In this document: positions 26,144 to 34,783 of the stretch, in pieces | How positions within the stretch are numbered: the first letter of the stretch is position 1 | Layout of the letters: every line of letters begins with the position of its first letter | Assembly (NCBI GenBank): GCA_041397645.1 | Contig: JAWKWE010000008.1 | Span: 47,600 to 111,599 of the forward strand | Length of the DNA: 64,000 nt | From: Hyphomicrobiaceae bacterium | GTDB taxonomy: Bacteria; Pseudomonadota; Alphaproteobacteria; Rhizobiales; Hyphomicrobiaceae | Direction: 5' to 3' | Made by a program: the position numbers and the translations under genes | The notes under the pieces: generated by a model | Told to the model about the DNA's origin: nothing | The model's database searches: none | Seen by the model: the letters and a program-made list of their open reading frames with translations, nothing else

Positions 26144-26980
26144 TTAAGCTTTCCTGCCCTCATCCCGCCTGACGATGCGGGTAGGCTGACCATGGCCGCC
26201 GATCAGCAGAAACTCTTGCGCGCCATATCCCGCTTCCATCGGAATACGCAGAATTCTCCCCTCGTCGGTCGTGCGAGGCTCGGGCCTGACCGTCACCACT
26301 CTCGCATCACGCCCAGCCGCGATCGCTTCTGCGACAGTTCGATGGCGGCCGACCTTTTCAAGGTTCAATTGCGTCGGGAACAGCACAGTCCGCCGGCCCG
26401 CGTCGGCCTCGCTACACGCATGGGCGGGCGTGAGCCAGATGGAATCGACTGATTCTCGTCCATCATGCCGCAGGACATGATCAAGCGGTGCTTCGGCGAG
26501 GAAGAAGTGTGTGTCAAAACGCTTAGGCATGTGCGGTGGCGTAATCCAATGGGCGAAATGCACCAGCCGGTCGAAGGCAGCCACCAAACCTTCACGTTCA
26601 ATCATGTCGGCGAATCCGACCGCCCCCCTCTCGATTGCCTGCCGATAACGCCTGCCCAGCGCCTCGGCGCGCGCGCCCTCGATGAGCGGGCCGCGGGTCG
26701 TCCCACGTGCGAAAAGGACACCGCATTCCTCGAAAGCCTCGCGCGCCGCCGCCGCCATGAGGCACAACATCTCGTCGCTCGCCCAGTCTACACCCACTGC
26801 TAGATTGCGCCATCGCGGATCAAAATCGGCGGGATCGACGGAGCCACCAGGGAATACCAAAGCCCCTGATGCGAATTCGATCTCATGATGGCGGACGACC
26901 ATGAATAGCTCCAATCCGTCCGTGCCGTCACGCGCGAGCATGAGTGTCGCGGCGATTCGTGGTTGTGCGGGCTCGGTCAT
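26144..26980 (-). CDS. NUDIX hydrolase, NUDT19-like (probable CoA diphosphatase)
   Basis: NUDIX-fold protein of 278 aa. The box is split as in NUDT19: LVFPGGSVDPADF at about residues 41-53, and much later AAAREAFEECGVLFAR with the metal-binding Glu residues. The C-terminal WITPPHMPKRFDTHFFLA segment is also NUDT19-like. Family members cleave CoA and acyl-CoAs to phosphopantetheine and ADP, so here it could recycle stalled CoA esters. Convergent with the carboxylase operon. Its start codon overlaps the stop of a 63-aa ORF upstream (ATGA). Confidence 0.82.
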   Translation of the reverse strand: MTEPAQPRIAATLMLARDGTDGLELFMVVRHHEIEFASGALVFPGGSVDPADFDPRWRNLAVGVDWASDEMLCLMAAAAREAFEECGVLFARGTTRGPLIEGARAEALGRRYRQAIERGAVGFADMIEREGLVAAFDRLVHFAHWITPPHMPKRFDTHFFLAEAPLDHVLRHDGRESVDSIWLTPAHACSEADAGRRTVLFPTQLNLEKVGRHRTVAEAIAAGRDARVVTVRPEPRTTDEGRILRIPMEAGYGAQEFLLIGGHGQPTRIVRRDEGRKA

Positions 26981-27168
26981 GCGAAGACTCCGCAGATGAT
27001 GCCAAAGTGATTATTCATGGTCGACCGTAGGTGCGATCGCAGCACTTCGTCGGCAGCCGCAGCGGAGAGCGGCGAGGTGGCGTATCGCCAGCACTGATGA
27101 ATCGTAAAGAAAAATGCGAGAGGGACCGGGGGCGCCCCATCTCGAGACTTACACAGTCTTGAATTCAT
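26977..27168 (-). CDS. Small ORF, possible TetR C-terminal remnant
   Basis: A 63-aa frame (MNSRLCKSRDG...) with GGAAAGAG upstream and a stop overlapping the NUDIX start, the same coupling used throughout this cluster. The stretch FFFTIHQCWRYATSP plus LRSHLRSTMNNHFG is reminiscent of the ligand-domain end of some TetR regulators, but no DNA-binding domain is present. It may be a regulator fragment or an unrelated small protein. I do not recognise it firmly. Confidence 0.3.
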   Translation of the reverse strand: MNSRLCKSRDGAPPVPLAFFFTIHQCWRYATSPLSAAAADEVLRSHLRSTMNNHFGIICGVFA

Positions 27169-27205
27169 TTGCTCACTCTTTCCGTTATGCGCGCCGGCTT
27201 GCCGT

Positions 27206-28852
27206 TCATGCCAAGATGAGCTCGCTATATCCGCCCTCGGCGACCGCATTGGCCTTCTTGCGAAAGGCCGGCGCACTACCGCTGTAGCGGGCTACAACCC
27301 GCTTTTGCTTGCCCTCGATATTCTGGTTAATGCCGGTCATCCAGCTATCCACCTCGTTGGACAGCAAGCCCTCTCCGGTCTTCAGCACGAAATTTGTCCA
27401 TTCCTCGACCGCTTCGTCGCGGGGAACCGCGAAAGTATAGCCGTGCTCGCGGAGAAACCGGATTAGCTCGGCTACCCAAAGAACATTGTACTCGGCCGAG
27501 CGGGGAATGTTGCCGAGGGCAGAATGCGGTCCGATGCACATGAACATATTCGGGAATTCCGCCACCATCATTCCAAGGAAGGTCTCAAGCGCCTGTCGCC
27601 ATTTCTCCTTGAGCCTCCTGCCGCCGAGACCACAGATATCGATGCGGTCAAAACTGCCTGTGATCGCATCGAAGCCGGTCGCATATACGATCATATCGAA
27701 AGCCAAGCTACGGTCCGCGAGTTCGATCCCCGTCGGCGTGATGCGTCGGATCGGGTTATGGAGAATGCTGATCAGTTCCACGTTTGCGCGGTTGAAAACC
27801 TCGTAATAGCCGGATTCCTGTGGTACCCGTCGCGTTCCGAACCCGTGATCCTTGGGGATCAGCAGGTCGGCGACTTTGGGATCATGCACGCGTTCACGGA
27901 TTTTTCTGGCGACGAATTTTGACACTTCCTCGTTCGCGCGGCGGTCGGTCATCATATCCTTGAAGCCGCCGACCCACATCGAAAATCCGGGCGTCTGATA
28001 TTGCTTCTCCCAAAACGCCTCCCGCTCCTCGGGTGACAGCTCGAATGTGGTGCGGCCATCCGGGGTATGAAGAAATCCAGCCGAAGTCTGGTCGCATAAC
28101 GAGAACATCTCGGGGTACCATGCGCGCAACCGCCGCATCTCCTCTCGCGAGATCGGCCGGTTGTGCAGCGGCTTGCACCAGTTGGGACGACGCTGGAACA
28201 CCGTCAGCGTCTTGGCGGTCTTGGCGATCTCGGTGATCACCTGCACGCCACTCGCCCCGCTCCCGATCACCGCGACGCGCTTGCCCTCGAATGTCACCGA
28301 ATGTTTTGGCCACAATCCTGTGTGGTAGGCCTCGCCGGCAAAACTCTCTCGCCCGGGCACATTCGGATAGGTCGGGGCCGAGAGCGGGCCGACCGCCGTG
28401 ACTAAGAAGCGGCAGCTGTGGCGCGAACCGTCCTCGAGGATCACATTCCATAAGCGACTGTCCTCCCGGTAATGGCACGCGGCCACCTTGCTCGAGAAGC
28501 TGATGCTGCGGCGCAGGTCGAGCTTGTCCGCCATATAGTTCAAATAGCGCTCGGTCTCCGGCTGGCCGGCGAAGTGCTCGCTCCAGTCCCACTCGTCCAA
28601 AAGTTCTTGGCTGAACGAGTAAGCGTAGGAGTAGCTTTCACTATCGAAGCGCGCACCTGGATAACGGTTCCAGTACCATGTACCGCCGACGCCGGTGCCC
28701 ATTTCGAACAACTTGACGTTCATCCCGAGCCGGTCGCGCAGGCAATGTAGCTGATACAGTCCGGACAGGCCGGCACCAACGATGATGGTGTCCCAGTCCA
28801 GAGCCGCTACGGGTTCGGGACGGGACAGGCTGGGGATCGTCTCGGCTTCCAT
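27206..28852 (-). CDS. Baeyer-Villiger monooxygenase (class B flavoprotein)
   Basis: FAD/NADPH monooxygenase of 548 aa that inserts oxygen next to a ketone, making an ester or lactone. GAGLSG (26-31) binds FAD; GGTWYWNRYPGARFD (56-70) and FAGEAYHTGLWP (171-182) are the two BVMO fingerprints, the second matching FxGxxxHxxxWP exactly; GSGASG (197-202) binds NADPH. The start at 28852 has CCGGAG upstream. The nearest promoter is about 230 bp upstream and carries the left-regulon operator. In this context it would open a cyclic ketone, consistent with a terpenoid or alicyclic substrate. Specificity within cyclohexanone/cyclopentadecanone/steroid-type BVMOs cannot be assigned. Confidence 0.93.
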   Translation of the reverse strand: MEAETIPSLSRPEPVAALDWDTIIVGAGLSGLYQLHCLRDRLGMNVKLFEMGTGVGGTWYWNRYPGARFDSESYSYAYSFSQELLDEWDWSEHFAGQPETERYLNYMADKLDLRRSISFSSKVAACHYREDSRLWNVILEDGSRHSCRFLVTAVGPLSAPTYPNVPGRESFAGEAYHTGLWPKHSVTFEGKRVAVIGSGASGVQVITEIAKTAKTLTVFQRRPNWCKPLHNRPISREEMRRLRAWYPEMFSLCDQTSAGFLHTPDGRTTFELSPEEREAFWEKQYQTPGFSMWVGGFKDMMTDRRANEEVSKFVARKIRERVHDPKVADLLIPKDHGFGTRRVPQESGYYEVFNRANVELISILHNPIRRITPTGIELADRSLAFDMIVYATGFDAITGSFDRIDICGLGGRRLKEKWRQALETFLGMMVAEFPNMFMCIGPHSALGNIPRSAEYNVLWVAELIRFLREHGYTFAVPRDEAVEEWTNFVLKTGEGLLSNEVDSWMTGINQNIEGKQKRVVARYSGSAPAFRKKANAVAEGGYSELILA

Positions 28853-29036
28853 CTGTGCGCTCCGGTATTTTTTTGCCGGAACCTGACGCGATCTGCCTCA
28901 GGGCGATGATCGCCGGATTCCGTCTTGACGAACGCCGACATCTCCGCCTCTGGTGGATAACCTCGATCCTGCCGCCCGAGATTGACCTCTTGCGAGATGG
29001 CATGCGCGTGCCGTCCTAGAACCGCCTTTCATTTTC

Positions 29037-29105
29037 TTGACATCGATCGTGAAAGGTAACACTGTTGACCGAACAAACGTTAGAAATTTTGTGGAGCAAA
29101 GTCAA
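29037..29105 (-). promoter_or_regulatory. BVMO promoter module, copy 1 of a 69-bp repeat
   Basis: Minus-strand promoter TTGACT (complement of 29100-29105), 17 bp, TAACGT (complement of 29077-29082). The -10 box overlaps the operator. The whole 69-bp block aligns without gaps to 44477-44545, about 51 of 69 bases identical by eye. Confidence 0.65.
29069..29084. promoter_or_regulatory. Putative operator, left-regulon palindrome
   Basis: CCGAACAAACGTTAGA: one half matches GTTAGA, the other is degenerate (GAAC). It covers the -10 box of the minus-strand promoter. Identical to the site at 44509. Confidence 0.65.
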
Positions 29106-30201
29106 ACTTCTGAAGTTTGATGTCGCCAAATCAGTGTTGCCGAAACGCGTACTGTCAGTGCGGCTGGCGCACTTCTGGCGAGTGAGAGAGGTTCCGATGT
29201 TGGCGTGTGCTCCCGGTAGGTTGTTCATTCGGCCCTAACCGAGGAAGCTGAGGTTTCGTCCGATTTCAATGAAGGATCGAGTAGACCGCTCCAAGAATGC
29301 AACTCTGACACCGAAGGGGCGAGAGGACATGATGCGAAGTGGGAGCCTGTTGCCCGTTTGTGGGGCCGCGCGAAGCCGTGTCGGTCATGGAGAAACCCAA
29401 ATCGTGGGGAAATCTTATCAGTTCCCAGTATTTGAGTTGATCCTGAGACAGCGCCGTCGTTCGTGGAGATGGGGCGTCTGCATGGCCGGAGGTGACATCG
29501 TCATGCAGGGTCGGGAAAACAGTCGGCCAGCTGCCAGATACGCGGCGGAGCGGGCGCTCTTTTTGTTGCTGTTGTCCGCCGCCTTGAGCACACGCTGTCG
29601 CAAACTCGCCGAAGAGTAACCCACAAAGCGGCCCTCAGGGCAACCACTTCGAAAAACCGCACTGCTGGTGGGCACCCTTCCGCGAAAGGTCTCACACTCG
29701 CGTCGTCCACCCGGCGCGCGCGCGGCGACCAGCGTGATTTCCGCGCCCATCGCGCGACTAGCGGCGCACAGACCTGATTGACCACGACGTGGCGACCCTC
29801 GTCGACTTGCCGGAGAGGGCGCTTGAGAAGGCGATGCAACAATCGACCGACGTTCTCGACAAGTCGATAGCGCGTCGGCAAGCTTGAGATAGTCGATGGA
29901 ATGCCATCATGACATCATTGAGTCGCGTGGCCTGGTTGATGAGGCTGATCGGAATGCCGCCCGGGATGGTCGCCTCTGAGGAAACGTTCAACATCGCGTG
30001 GCGTTGGACAGAGGCCTGCGCCCAGAGTCAGTCAACACCTAGGACAAGCCCGGCTTCATGCGGAACGCCGTTATGGCGCCGTTCCACAATGATATAATCC
30101 GGGTGGTGGGATCAGAACGACGAGAAACGCGCCGAGAAAGAAACCTACTTTTCCCTACCGAGGAAGAGCGACAGCTGCACTTTCCTGGAGACGAACCGCC
30201 C

Positions 30202-30230
30202 TTGCAGCATTTTCTAACACATGTTAGATA
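30202..30230 (+). promoter_or_regulatory. Promoter of the SDR-ABC operon
   Basis: TTGCAG (30202-30207), 17 bp, TAGATA (30225-30230), with the perfect operator palindrome between and across the -10. About 40 bp upstream of the SDR start. Confidence 0.55.
30213..30228. promoter_or_regulatory. Putative operator, perfect 16-bp palindrome
   Basis: TCTAACACATGTTAGA is fully self-complementary and defines the consensus TCTAAC-N4-GTTAGA. Confidence 0.75.
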
Positions 30231-30267
30231 TGATCAAGCCCGACATAAGGGATCGGGGAGGGAGGAA

Positions 30268-31131
30268 ATGGATAGTTCACCGCGAGGGCCATTCGGGTTC
30301 TCGGAATCCGAGTTGCGCAATTGCGCGACGGTTTTCAGGCCCGATCTTTTCAAAGGAAAAACCGTCGTCGTTTCTGGCGCTGGCAGCGGCTTGGGACGGG
30401 CAATCGCTTCGCTCTTCGCGCGGCTTGGCGCATCATTGGCGATTTGCGGCCGCAATGAAGAAAAACTGAAAAGCGCTGCGGACCATTTGCGCGGCTTCGG
30501 CGGCGATGTCCTGAGCCAGCGGATGAGCATACGCGATCCCGAGCAGGTAGCTGCTTTCATGAGTGCGGTGTACGAGCGCTTCGGGCGGCTGGATATTCTA
30601 GTCAACAACGCTGGTGGTCAATTTCCGCAGCCGGCGCTCGACTACTCGCCCAAGGGTTGGAATGCAGTAATCGATACCAATCTTAATGGGACATGGTGGA
30701 TGATGCAGGCTGCAGCGAAGAGATGGGTCGCGGCAAAACAGCCTGGCAATATAGTAAGCATCGTTGCCGACATCTGGCGCGGCTTACCCGGCATTGCGCA
30801 CTCCTGCGCAGCTCGCGCCGGCGTGATCTATCTGTCCAAATCAGTGGCGGTGGAATGGGCGCCGTACAACATCAGGGTCAATTGCGTCGCGCCTGGATGC
30901 TGCAAAAGCAACGGATTCGGCAACTATCCGCCAGAAGGCGCGGCCACTTTTGAGGAAGCAAATCCGATGCGCCGGTCAGGTGACGAGTGGGACGTTGCCG
31001 AGGCCGTTGTTTATCTGGCTGCACCCTCGGGCAAGTTCATCACCGGCGAAATTCTGACGGTCGACGGCGGTCAGCAAATGTGGGGTGATCCGTGGCCGAC
31101 GGGGCGTCCAGATTACTTCAGAATAGGCTAA
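30268..31131 (+). CDS. PECR-like SDR (enoyl-CoA reductase-like)
   Basis: Short-chain dehydrogenase of 287 aa. The start is the ATG at 30268 behind GGGAGGGAGGAA; the frame continues upstream to 30058 across the operator and is rejected. SGAGSGLGRA is the nucleotide motif and NNAGGQFPQPA follows. The catalytic Tyr is missing, with IAHSCAARAGVIYLSK in place of YxxxK, as in PECR-type reductases and the paralogue at 19350. The core ends FITGEILTVDGGQ, then a WPTGRPDYFRIG tail. First gene of the transporter operon, 36 bp before the ATPase, so it probably acts early on the imported compound. Confidence 0.82.
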   Translation: MDSSPRGPFGFSESELRNCATVFRPDLFKGKTVVVSGAGSGLGRAIASLFARLGASLAICGRNEEKLKSAADHLRGFGGDVLSQRMSIRDPEQVAAFMSAVYERFGRLDILVNNAGGQFPQPALDYSPKGWNAVIDTNLNGTWWMMQAAAKRWVAAKQPGNIVSIVADIWRGLPGIAHSCAARAGVIYLSKSVAVEWAPYNIRVNCVAPGCCKSNGFGNYPPEGAATFEEANPMRRSGDEWDVAEAVVYLAAPSGKFITGEILTVDGGQQMWGDPWPTGRPDYFRIG

Positions 31132-31167
31132 TCAGGTTTGCGAGCCGCTAATGCGGATCGAAAGGGT

Positions 31168-31977
31168 ATGACGGAAAAGTGCATGGCAAAAGAGTTCTGC
31201 GAAGCGGTGCCGATCCTACAATGTACCGGCGTTGAACGTCGCTTCGGCGGTCTAATTGCTGTGACCGGAGTCGATTTGAGCGTTTATCGCGGCGAGATCT
31301 TCGGTCTTGTCGGGCCAAACGGTAGCGGCAAGACCACGCTGACAAACGCCATAACCGGCTTTTATCCGCCCAACAAGGGGACGATCAAGCTAGACGGCAA
31401 GGACATTACAGGCACGGCGCCCCACAAGGTGGCCGGATTGGGCGTCGCTCGCACATTTCAGAATCTGGCTCTGTTCAATGGCATGAGTGTGCTCGACAAC
31501 ATCTTGCTTGGCCGACACGTCCACATGCGCCCCGGCGTGATTCGCACGGCGCTCTATTGGTGGTTGGCGCGTCCGGATGAAATGCGAAACCGTGAAATCG
31601 TGGAGGAGGTGGTTGAGTTTTTGCAACTCGAAAGCGTCCGTGATGACCTTGTCGATGGCATTCCGATCGGAATGAAGAAGCGTGTCGAGCTTGCACGCGC
31701 GTTGGTGGCGGAGCCGCGCCTTCTGATCCTCGATGAGCCGATGGCTGGAATGAACCAGGAGGAGAAGGAGTATATGGCAAGGTTCATTCTCGATGCGCGC
31801 GCGGAGCGCGGCGTGAGCGTTTTGTTGATCGAACACAGCATGGATGTGATTACCGGCATATGTGATCGCGTGCTGGCATTGAACTACGGAGAAATGATCG
31901 CAACGGGCAAACCAAGGGAGGTTGTCAAGGATCAGCGAGTCATCGAAGCCTATATTGGTGTCGGTCATGCGGCATGA
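31168..31977 (+). CDS. ABC importer ATPase, LivG-type (system 1)
   Basis: ATP-binding subunit of a hydrophobic amino-acid-type (HAAT) importer, about 269 aa. I prefer the ATG at 31168 (MTEKCMAKEF); a TTG at 31138 gives ten more residues. Walker A is GPNGSGKTT, the Q-loop is ARTFQNLALF, and Walker B is LLILDEPMAGMN. The signature is the non-LSGGQ form GMKKRVELARAL, and the H-loop His is in LLIEHSMD. The C-terminal GKPREVVKDQRVIEAYIG is typical of LivG. It belongs to an operon that includes an acyl-CoA synthetase, suggesting the cargo is a carboxylic acid rather than an amino acid. Confidence 0.9.
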   Translation: MTEKCMAKEFCEAVPILQCTGVERRFGGLIAVTGVDLSVYRGEIFGLVGPNGSGKTTLTNAITGFYPPNKGTIKLDGKDITGTAPHKVAGLGVARTFQNLALFNGMSVLDNILLGRHVHMRPGVIRTALYWWLARPDEMRNREIVEEVVEFLQLESVRDDLVDGIPIGMKKRVELARALVAEPRLLILDEPMAGMNQEEKEYMARFILDARAERGVSVLLIEHSMDVITGICDRVLALNYGEMIATGKPREVVKDQRVIEAYIGVGHAA

Positions 31978-31984
31978 AAAAGTG

Positions 31985-33892
31985 ATGGGTATGCAAGCAA
32001 GTGCCGCAGACGATACCTTGGCGCGCCTTCTAGCTTACAACGCCGCCCAGCATGGCGATAAGATCGCGATGCGGGAAAAGGATCGCGGCATTTGGAAGGA
32101 GATGACATGGTCCGAGTATTTCGGTGAGGTGCTGGTTTGCGCGGCTGGTTTGGACGCTCTCGGAGTTCGGTCGGGCGACGCCGTCATGATCCTTGGCGAC
32201 AACCGCGCGCGCCTTTATGCGGGCATGACGGCATCGTCGATGCTGGGAGCATATGCGATGCCAGCCTATCCGGGGACGACACTGGACGAATTGCGCCACT
32301 TCGTCGGTGAAGTGAAGGTTGTGGCGGCGCTCGCGGAAGACCAGGAGCAGGTCGACAAATTTCTCGATTTGCGGGAGGATGGCAGCGCGATCCAATATAT
32401 CGTCTACGAGGACAAGAGGGGCCTTAACACTTATGACGCGCCGGGGCTCCTGTCGTGGGAGGACTTTCAGGACAAAGGTAGGACAAATCTCAAGTCAAAT
32501 CCGGAGCTGCGGGATGGCTTAGTCGATCGTGCTATGCCGGACGATCCTGCGATATTCCTGCATTCGTCGGGCACGACCGGTAAACCAAAGGGGGTCGTGC
32601 TCAGCCACAGAAATGTCGTCGCCGCAGCTCGCAATGCCCATGCGGGCGGGGCGTTCTGCCACGGTGAAGAGGTTCTCGCCTATTTGCCGATGGCATGGGT
32701 CGGAGATTTTGCCCTGACGGTTGCTGCCGCAATCGCTTTTCGCTTTACCGTCAATGTACCGGAAAGGCAGGAAACGGTTTTGCGTGACATGCGCGAGATC
32801 GCGCCCAGCCTTTATCTAGCTGCTCCGCGCAGCTGGGACAACTTACTAACCTCCATTCAGGTGGGAATCGAGAACTCCACTCCGTTGAAGAAATGGCTCT
32901 ACCACTTTTTTACGGACAGAGCGGTTGCCTCGGAAAGGCGAAAGCTCGATGGGAAAAAGCCTGGCCGTCTGGAATGGCTGGCCCGGTTGCTGGGCGAGCG
33001 CATTGTCTTCGGGCCCGTGAAAGATTTGTACGGTCTCAGCAGATTGAAGAGCGCGTTCACGGGTGGCGAAGCCATTGGGGAGGATACGTTTGTTTTCTAC
33101 CGTGCGCTGGGGATCAAGTTGCGACAGCTTTATGGCCAGACCGAAAATGCAGCCTTCAATGCCATTCAGGCGCCCGATGAAGTCAAGCTACATACCGTAG
33201 GCCGACCGCTTCCTGGCGTTCAGGTAAAGGTGACGGACGCGGGTGAAATACTGCTTAAGGCAGAAAGCGTGTTTCGCGGGTACCACAACAATCCTTCGGC
33301 AACCACGGAAGCGCTCAAAGACGGTTGGCTGCACACCGGCGATGCCGGATATCTGGAGAACGACGGCCACCTCGTCGTGCTGGGACGCGTTTCCGAAGTT
33401 GTCCATACCAAAAACGGCGAACGCTACGTCCCGAATTACATCGAGAACCGGCTGAAGTTCAGCCCGTACATCAAAGACGCGGCCGTATTCGGAGCCGGCC
33501 GGGATGAATTGACGGCCATTGTTTGCATCGACCTGGAGGCAGCCGGGCATTGGGCCGAAACCAACGCCGTGCCCTATGTCTCATACGCGGACCTGTCGCA
33601 ACGGTCGGAGATTTCCGAGTTGCTCCGCGATGCGTTTCACCGGGTCAACAAAGCGCTTCCAGAAGCGCTGAAACTGCATCGATTCGTCAGCCTCCACAAA
33701 GAATTCGATCCGGATGATGGTGAAATCACGCGCACCCGCAAGCTCCGCCGCGCAGTCGTCGAAGAGCGGTACGAGCCGGTTATTGCTGCGCTTTACGATG
33801 GATCGAAACAGATACATGTGAAAGCCGCGGTGAGGTACGAGAGCGGCGATGTCGGCCTCGTGGAACGCACGCTGGCCATCCGGGAGGTCTGA
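31985..33892 (+). CDS. Long-chain-type acyl-CoA synthetase inside ABC operon (system 1)
   Basis: Adenylate-forming ligase of about 635 aa, of the large ACSL/ACSBG-like type. I chose the ATG at 31985 (MGMQASAADD); 31967 is possible. The P-loop is HSSGTTGKPKGVVLSH, A5 is YGQTENAAFNA, the hinge is HTGDAGYLENDGHLVVLGR, and the C-terminal segment is ITRTRKLRRAVVEERYEP. It is embedded between the LivG and LivH genes and abuts the permease (TGA directly followed by ATG). This order recurs in system 2 at 53373. It probably esterifies the incoming acid with CoA at the membrane, pulling uptake forward (inference). Confidence 0.88.
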   Translation: MGMQASAADDTLARLLAYNAAQHGDKIAMREKDRGIWKEMTWSEYFGEVLVCAAGLDALGVRSGDAVMILGDNRARLYAGMTASSMLGAYAMPAYPGTTLDELRHFVGEVKVVAALAEDQEQVDKFLDLREDGSAIQYIVYEDKRGLNTYDAPGLLSWEDFQDKGRTNLKSNPELRDGLVDRAMPDDPAIFLHSSGTTGKPKGVVLSHRNVVAAARNAHAGGAFCHGEEVLAYLPMAWVGDFALTVAAAIAFRFTVNVPERQETVLRDMREIAPSLYLAAPRSWDNLLTSIQVGIENSTPLKKWLYHFFTDRAVASERRKLDGKKPGRLEWLARLLGERIVFGPVKDLYGLSRLKSAFTGGEAIGEDTFVFYRALGIKLRQLYGQTENAAFNAIQAPDEVKLHTVGRPLPGVQVKVTDAGEILLKAESVFRGYHNNPSATTEALKDGWLHTGDAGYLENDGHLVVLGRVSEVVHTKNGERYVPNYIENRLKFSPYIKDAAVFGAGRDELTAIVCIDLEAAGHWAETNAVPYVSYADLSQRSEISELLRDAFHRVNKALPEALKLHRFVSLHKEFDPDDGEITRTRKLRRAVVEERYEPVIAALYDGSKQIHVKAAVRYESGDVGLVERTLAIREV

Positions 33893-34780
33893 ATGGACAT
33901 CGCATTTCTCAGCGAGCTTGGTGTAAATGGTGCATTGACCGGATTGCTCTACTCGCTTTTCGCACTTGGGCTTGTGCTGATCTACAAATCGTCGTCGGTT
34001 CCCAATCTTGCTCAGGGCGCATTGACGATGTTGGCCGCATACGCGGTGCTGGCCCTTTCCCGGCAGCTGGGGTTCCCATTGTGGCTGGCCATAGCTGCCG
34101 CAACGATCATCATGTTTCTGGCCGGCTTTGCCGTGGAGAAGGTGGCGCTGCGGCGGATGGCAGGGCGTCCGATCGTCATGATCCTGATGATGACGCTCGG
34201 TATCGATATCTTTATACGCGGTACGACCTTGGCTGTGTGGGGCGGCACCTCCCGTTCGATGGAGCTGGGCATCAGCTACGATCCTTTGTTTCTGGGGCCG
34301 CTACTGCTGAGCCGGATAAATCTGGCCGGAGCTGGCGTCGCGCTCGCACTCTTTGTGGGACTTTTCCTGTTCTTCCGAACGCGCCTTGGAATCCGATTAC
34401 GTGCAATCTCGGACGATTATGTCGCTTCTTGGTCGATCGGGATCTCCGTCGAGCGCGGCGTAGCTTTGTCATGGGGTATGGCTTCCGTGATTGCGGTTGC
34501 GTCAGGTGTGATTTGGGGAGAGATCCAGGGCGTCGACCAATCGCTTTCGCAGCTTCTGCTGAAGGGACTTACAGTGGCCGTCCTGGGCGGTCTCGACAGC
34601 ATTGCCGGCGCGGTTCTTGCCGGAATTTTCCTTGGGATCGTTGAGAACGTAGGCTCCTCCTATCTCGATTCAGTAGTTGGAGGAGGTAGCCGTGATCTGA
34701 TCGTTGCTGCCGTGCTGATCTTCACCGTCGTGTTGCGTCCGCATGGACTCTTCGGCCGCCACGACATCGAAAGAGTGTGA
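33893..34780 (+). CDS. ABC importer permease, LivH-type (system 1)
   Basis: Inner-membrane permease of 295 aa, mostly hydrophobic with about eight predicted membrane segments (for example GVNGALTGLLYSLFALGLVL near the N-terminus). The coupling loop is GIRLRAISDDYVASWSIGIS, followed by LGGLDSIAGAVLAGIFLGIV. The ATG directly follows the ligase stop. It pairs with the LivM-type permease downstream. Confidence 0.9.
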   Translation: MDIAFLSELGVNGALTGLLYSLFALGLVLIYKSSSVPNLAQGALTMLAAYAVLALSRQLGFPLWLAIAAATIIMFLAGFAVEKVALRRMAGRPIVMILMMTLGIDIFIRGTTLAVWGGTSRSMELGISYDPLFLGPLLLSRINLAGAGVALALFVGLFLFFRTRLGIRLRAISDDYVASWSIGISVERGVALSWGMASVIAVASGVIWGEIQGVDQSLSQLLLKGLTVAVLGGLDSIAGAVLAGIFLGIVENVGSSYLDSVVGGGSRDLIVAAVLIFTVVLRPHGLFGRHDIERV

Positions 34781-34783
34781 CGT

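Larger units (their letters stand above)
28853..30267. other. Gene-poor 1.4-kb region with regulatory repeat
   Basis: No recognisable protein gene. It holds the BVMO promoter/operator (29069-29105), the SDR-ABC promoter/operator (30202-30230), and several overlapping frames on both strands (29269-29619 plus; 29418-29750 and 29501-29881 minus) that lack family motifs or good start sites. A short frame at about 29780-29886 (LIDHDVATLVDLPERALEKA) could be a coding remnant, but I cannot name it. Base usage here is irregular compared with the neighbours, in keeping with a decayed or rearranged segment. Confidence 0.5.

Noticed and set aside
29016..29228. 70-aa minus-strand ORF sharing a NVCSV-VT-HDR pattern with the region upstream of the LLM remnant
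   Set aside because: The similarity follows from the duplicated promoter DNA, not from a protein; the frame runs through -35, -10 and operator.
30058..30267. Upstream extension of the SDR to 30058
   Set aside because: It crosses the operator and promoter; the ATG at 30268 has a strong ribosome site.
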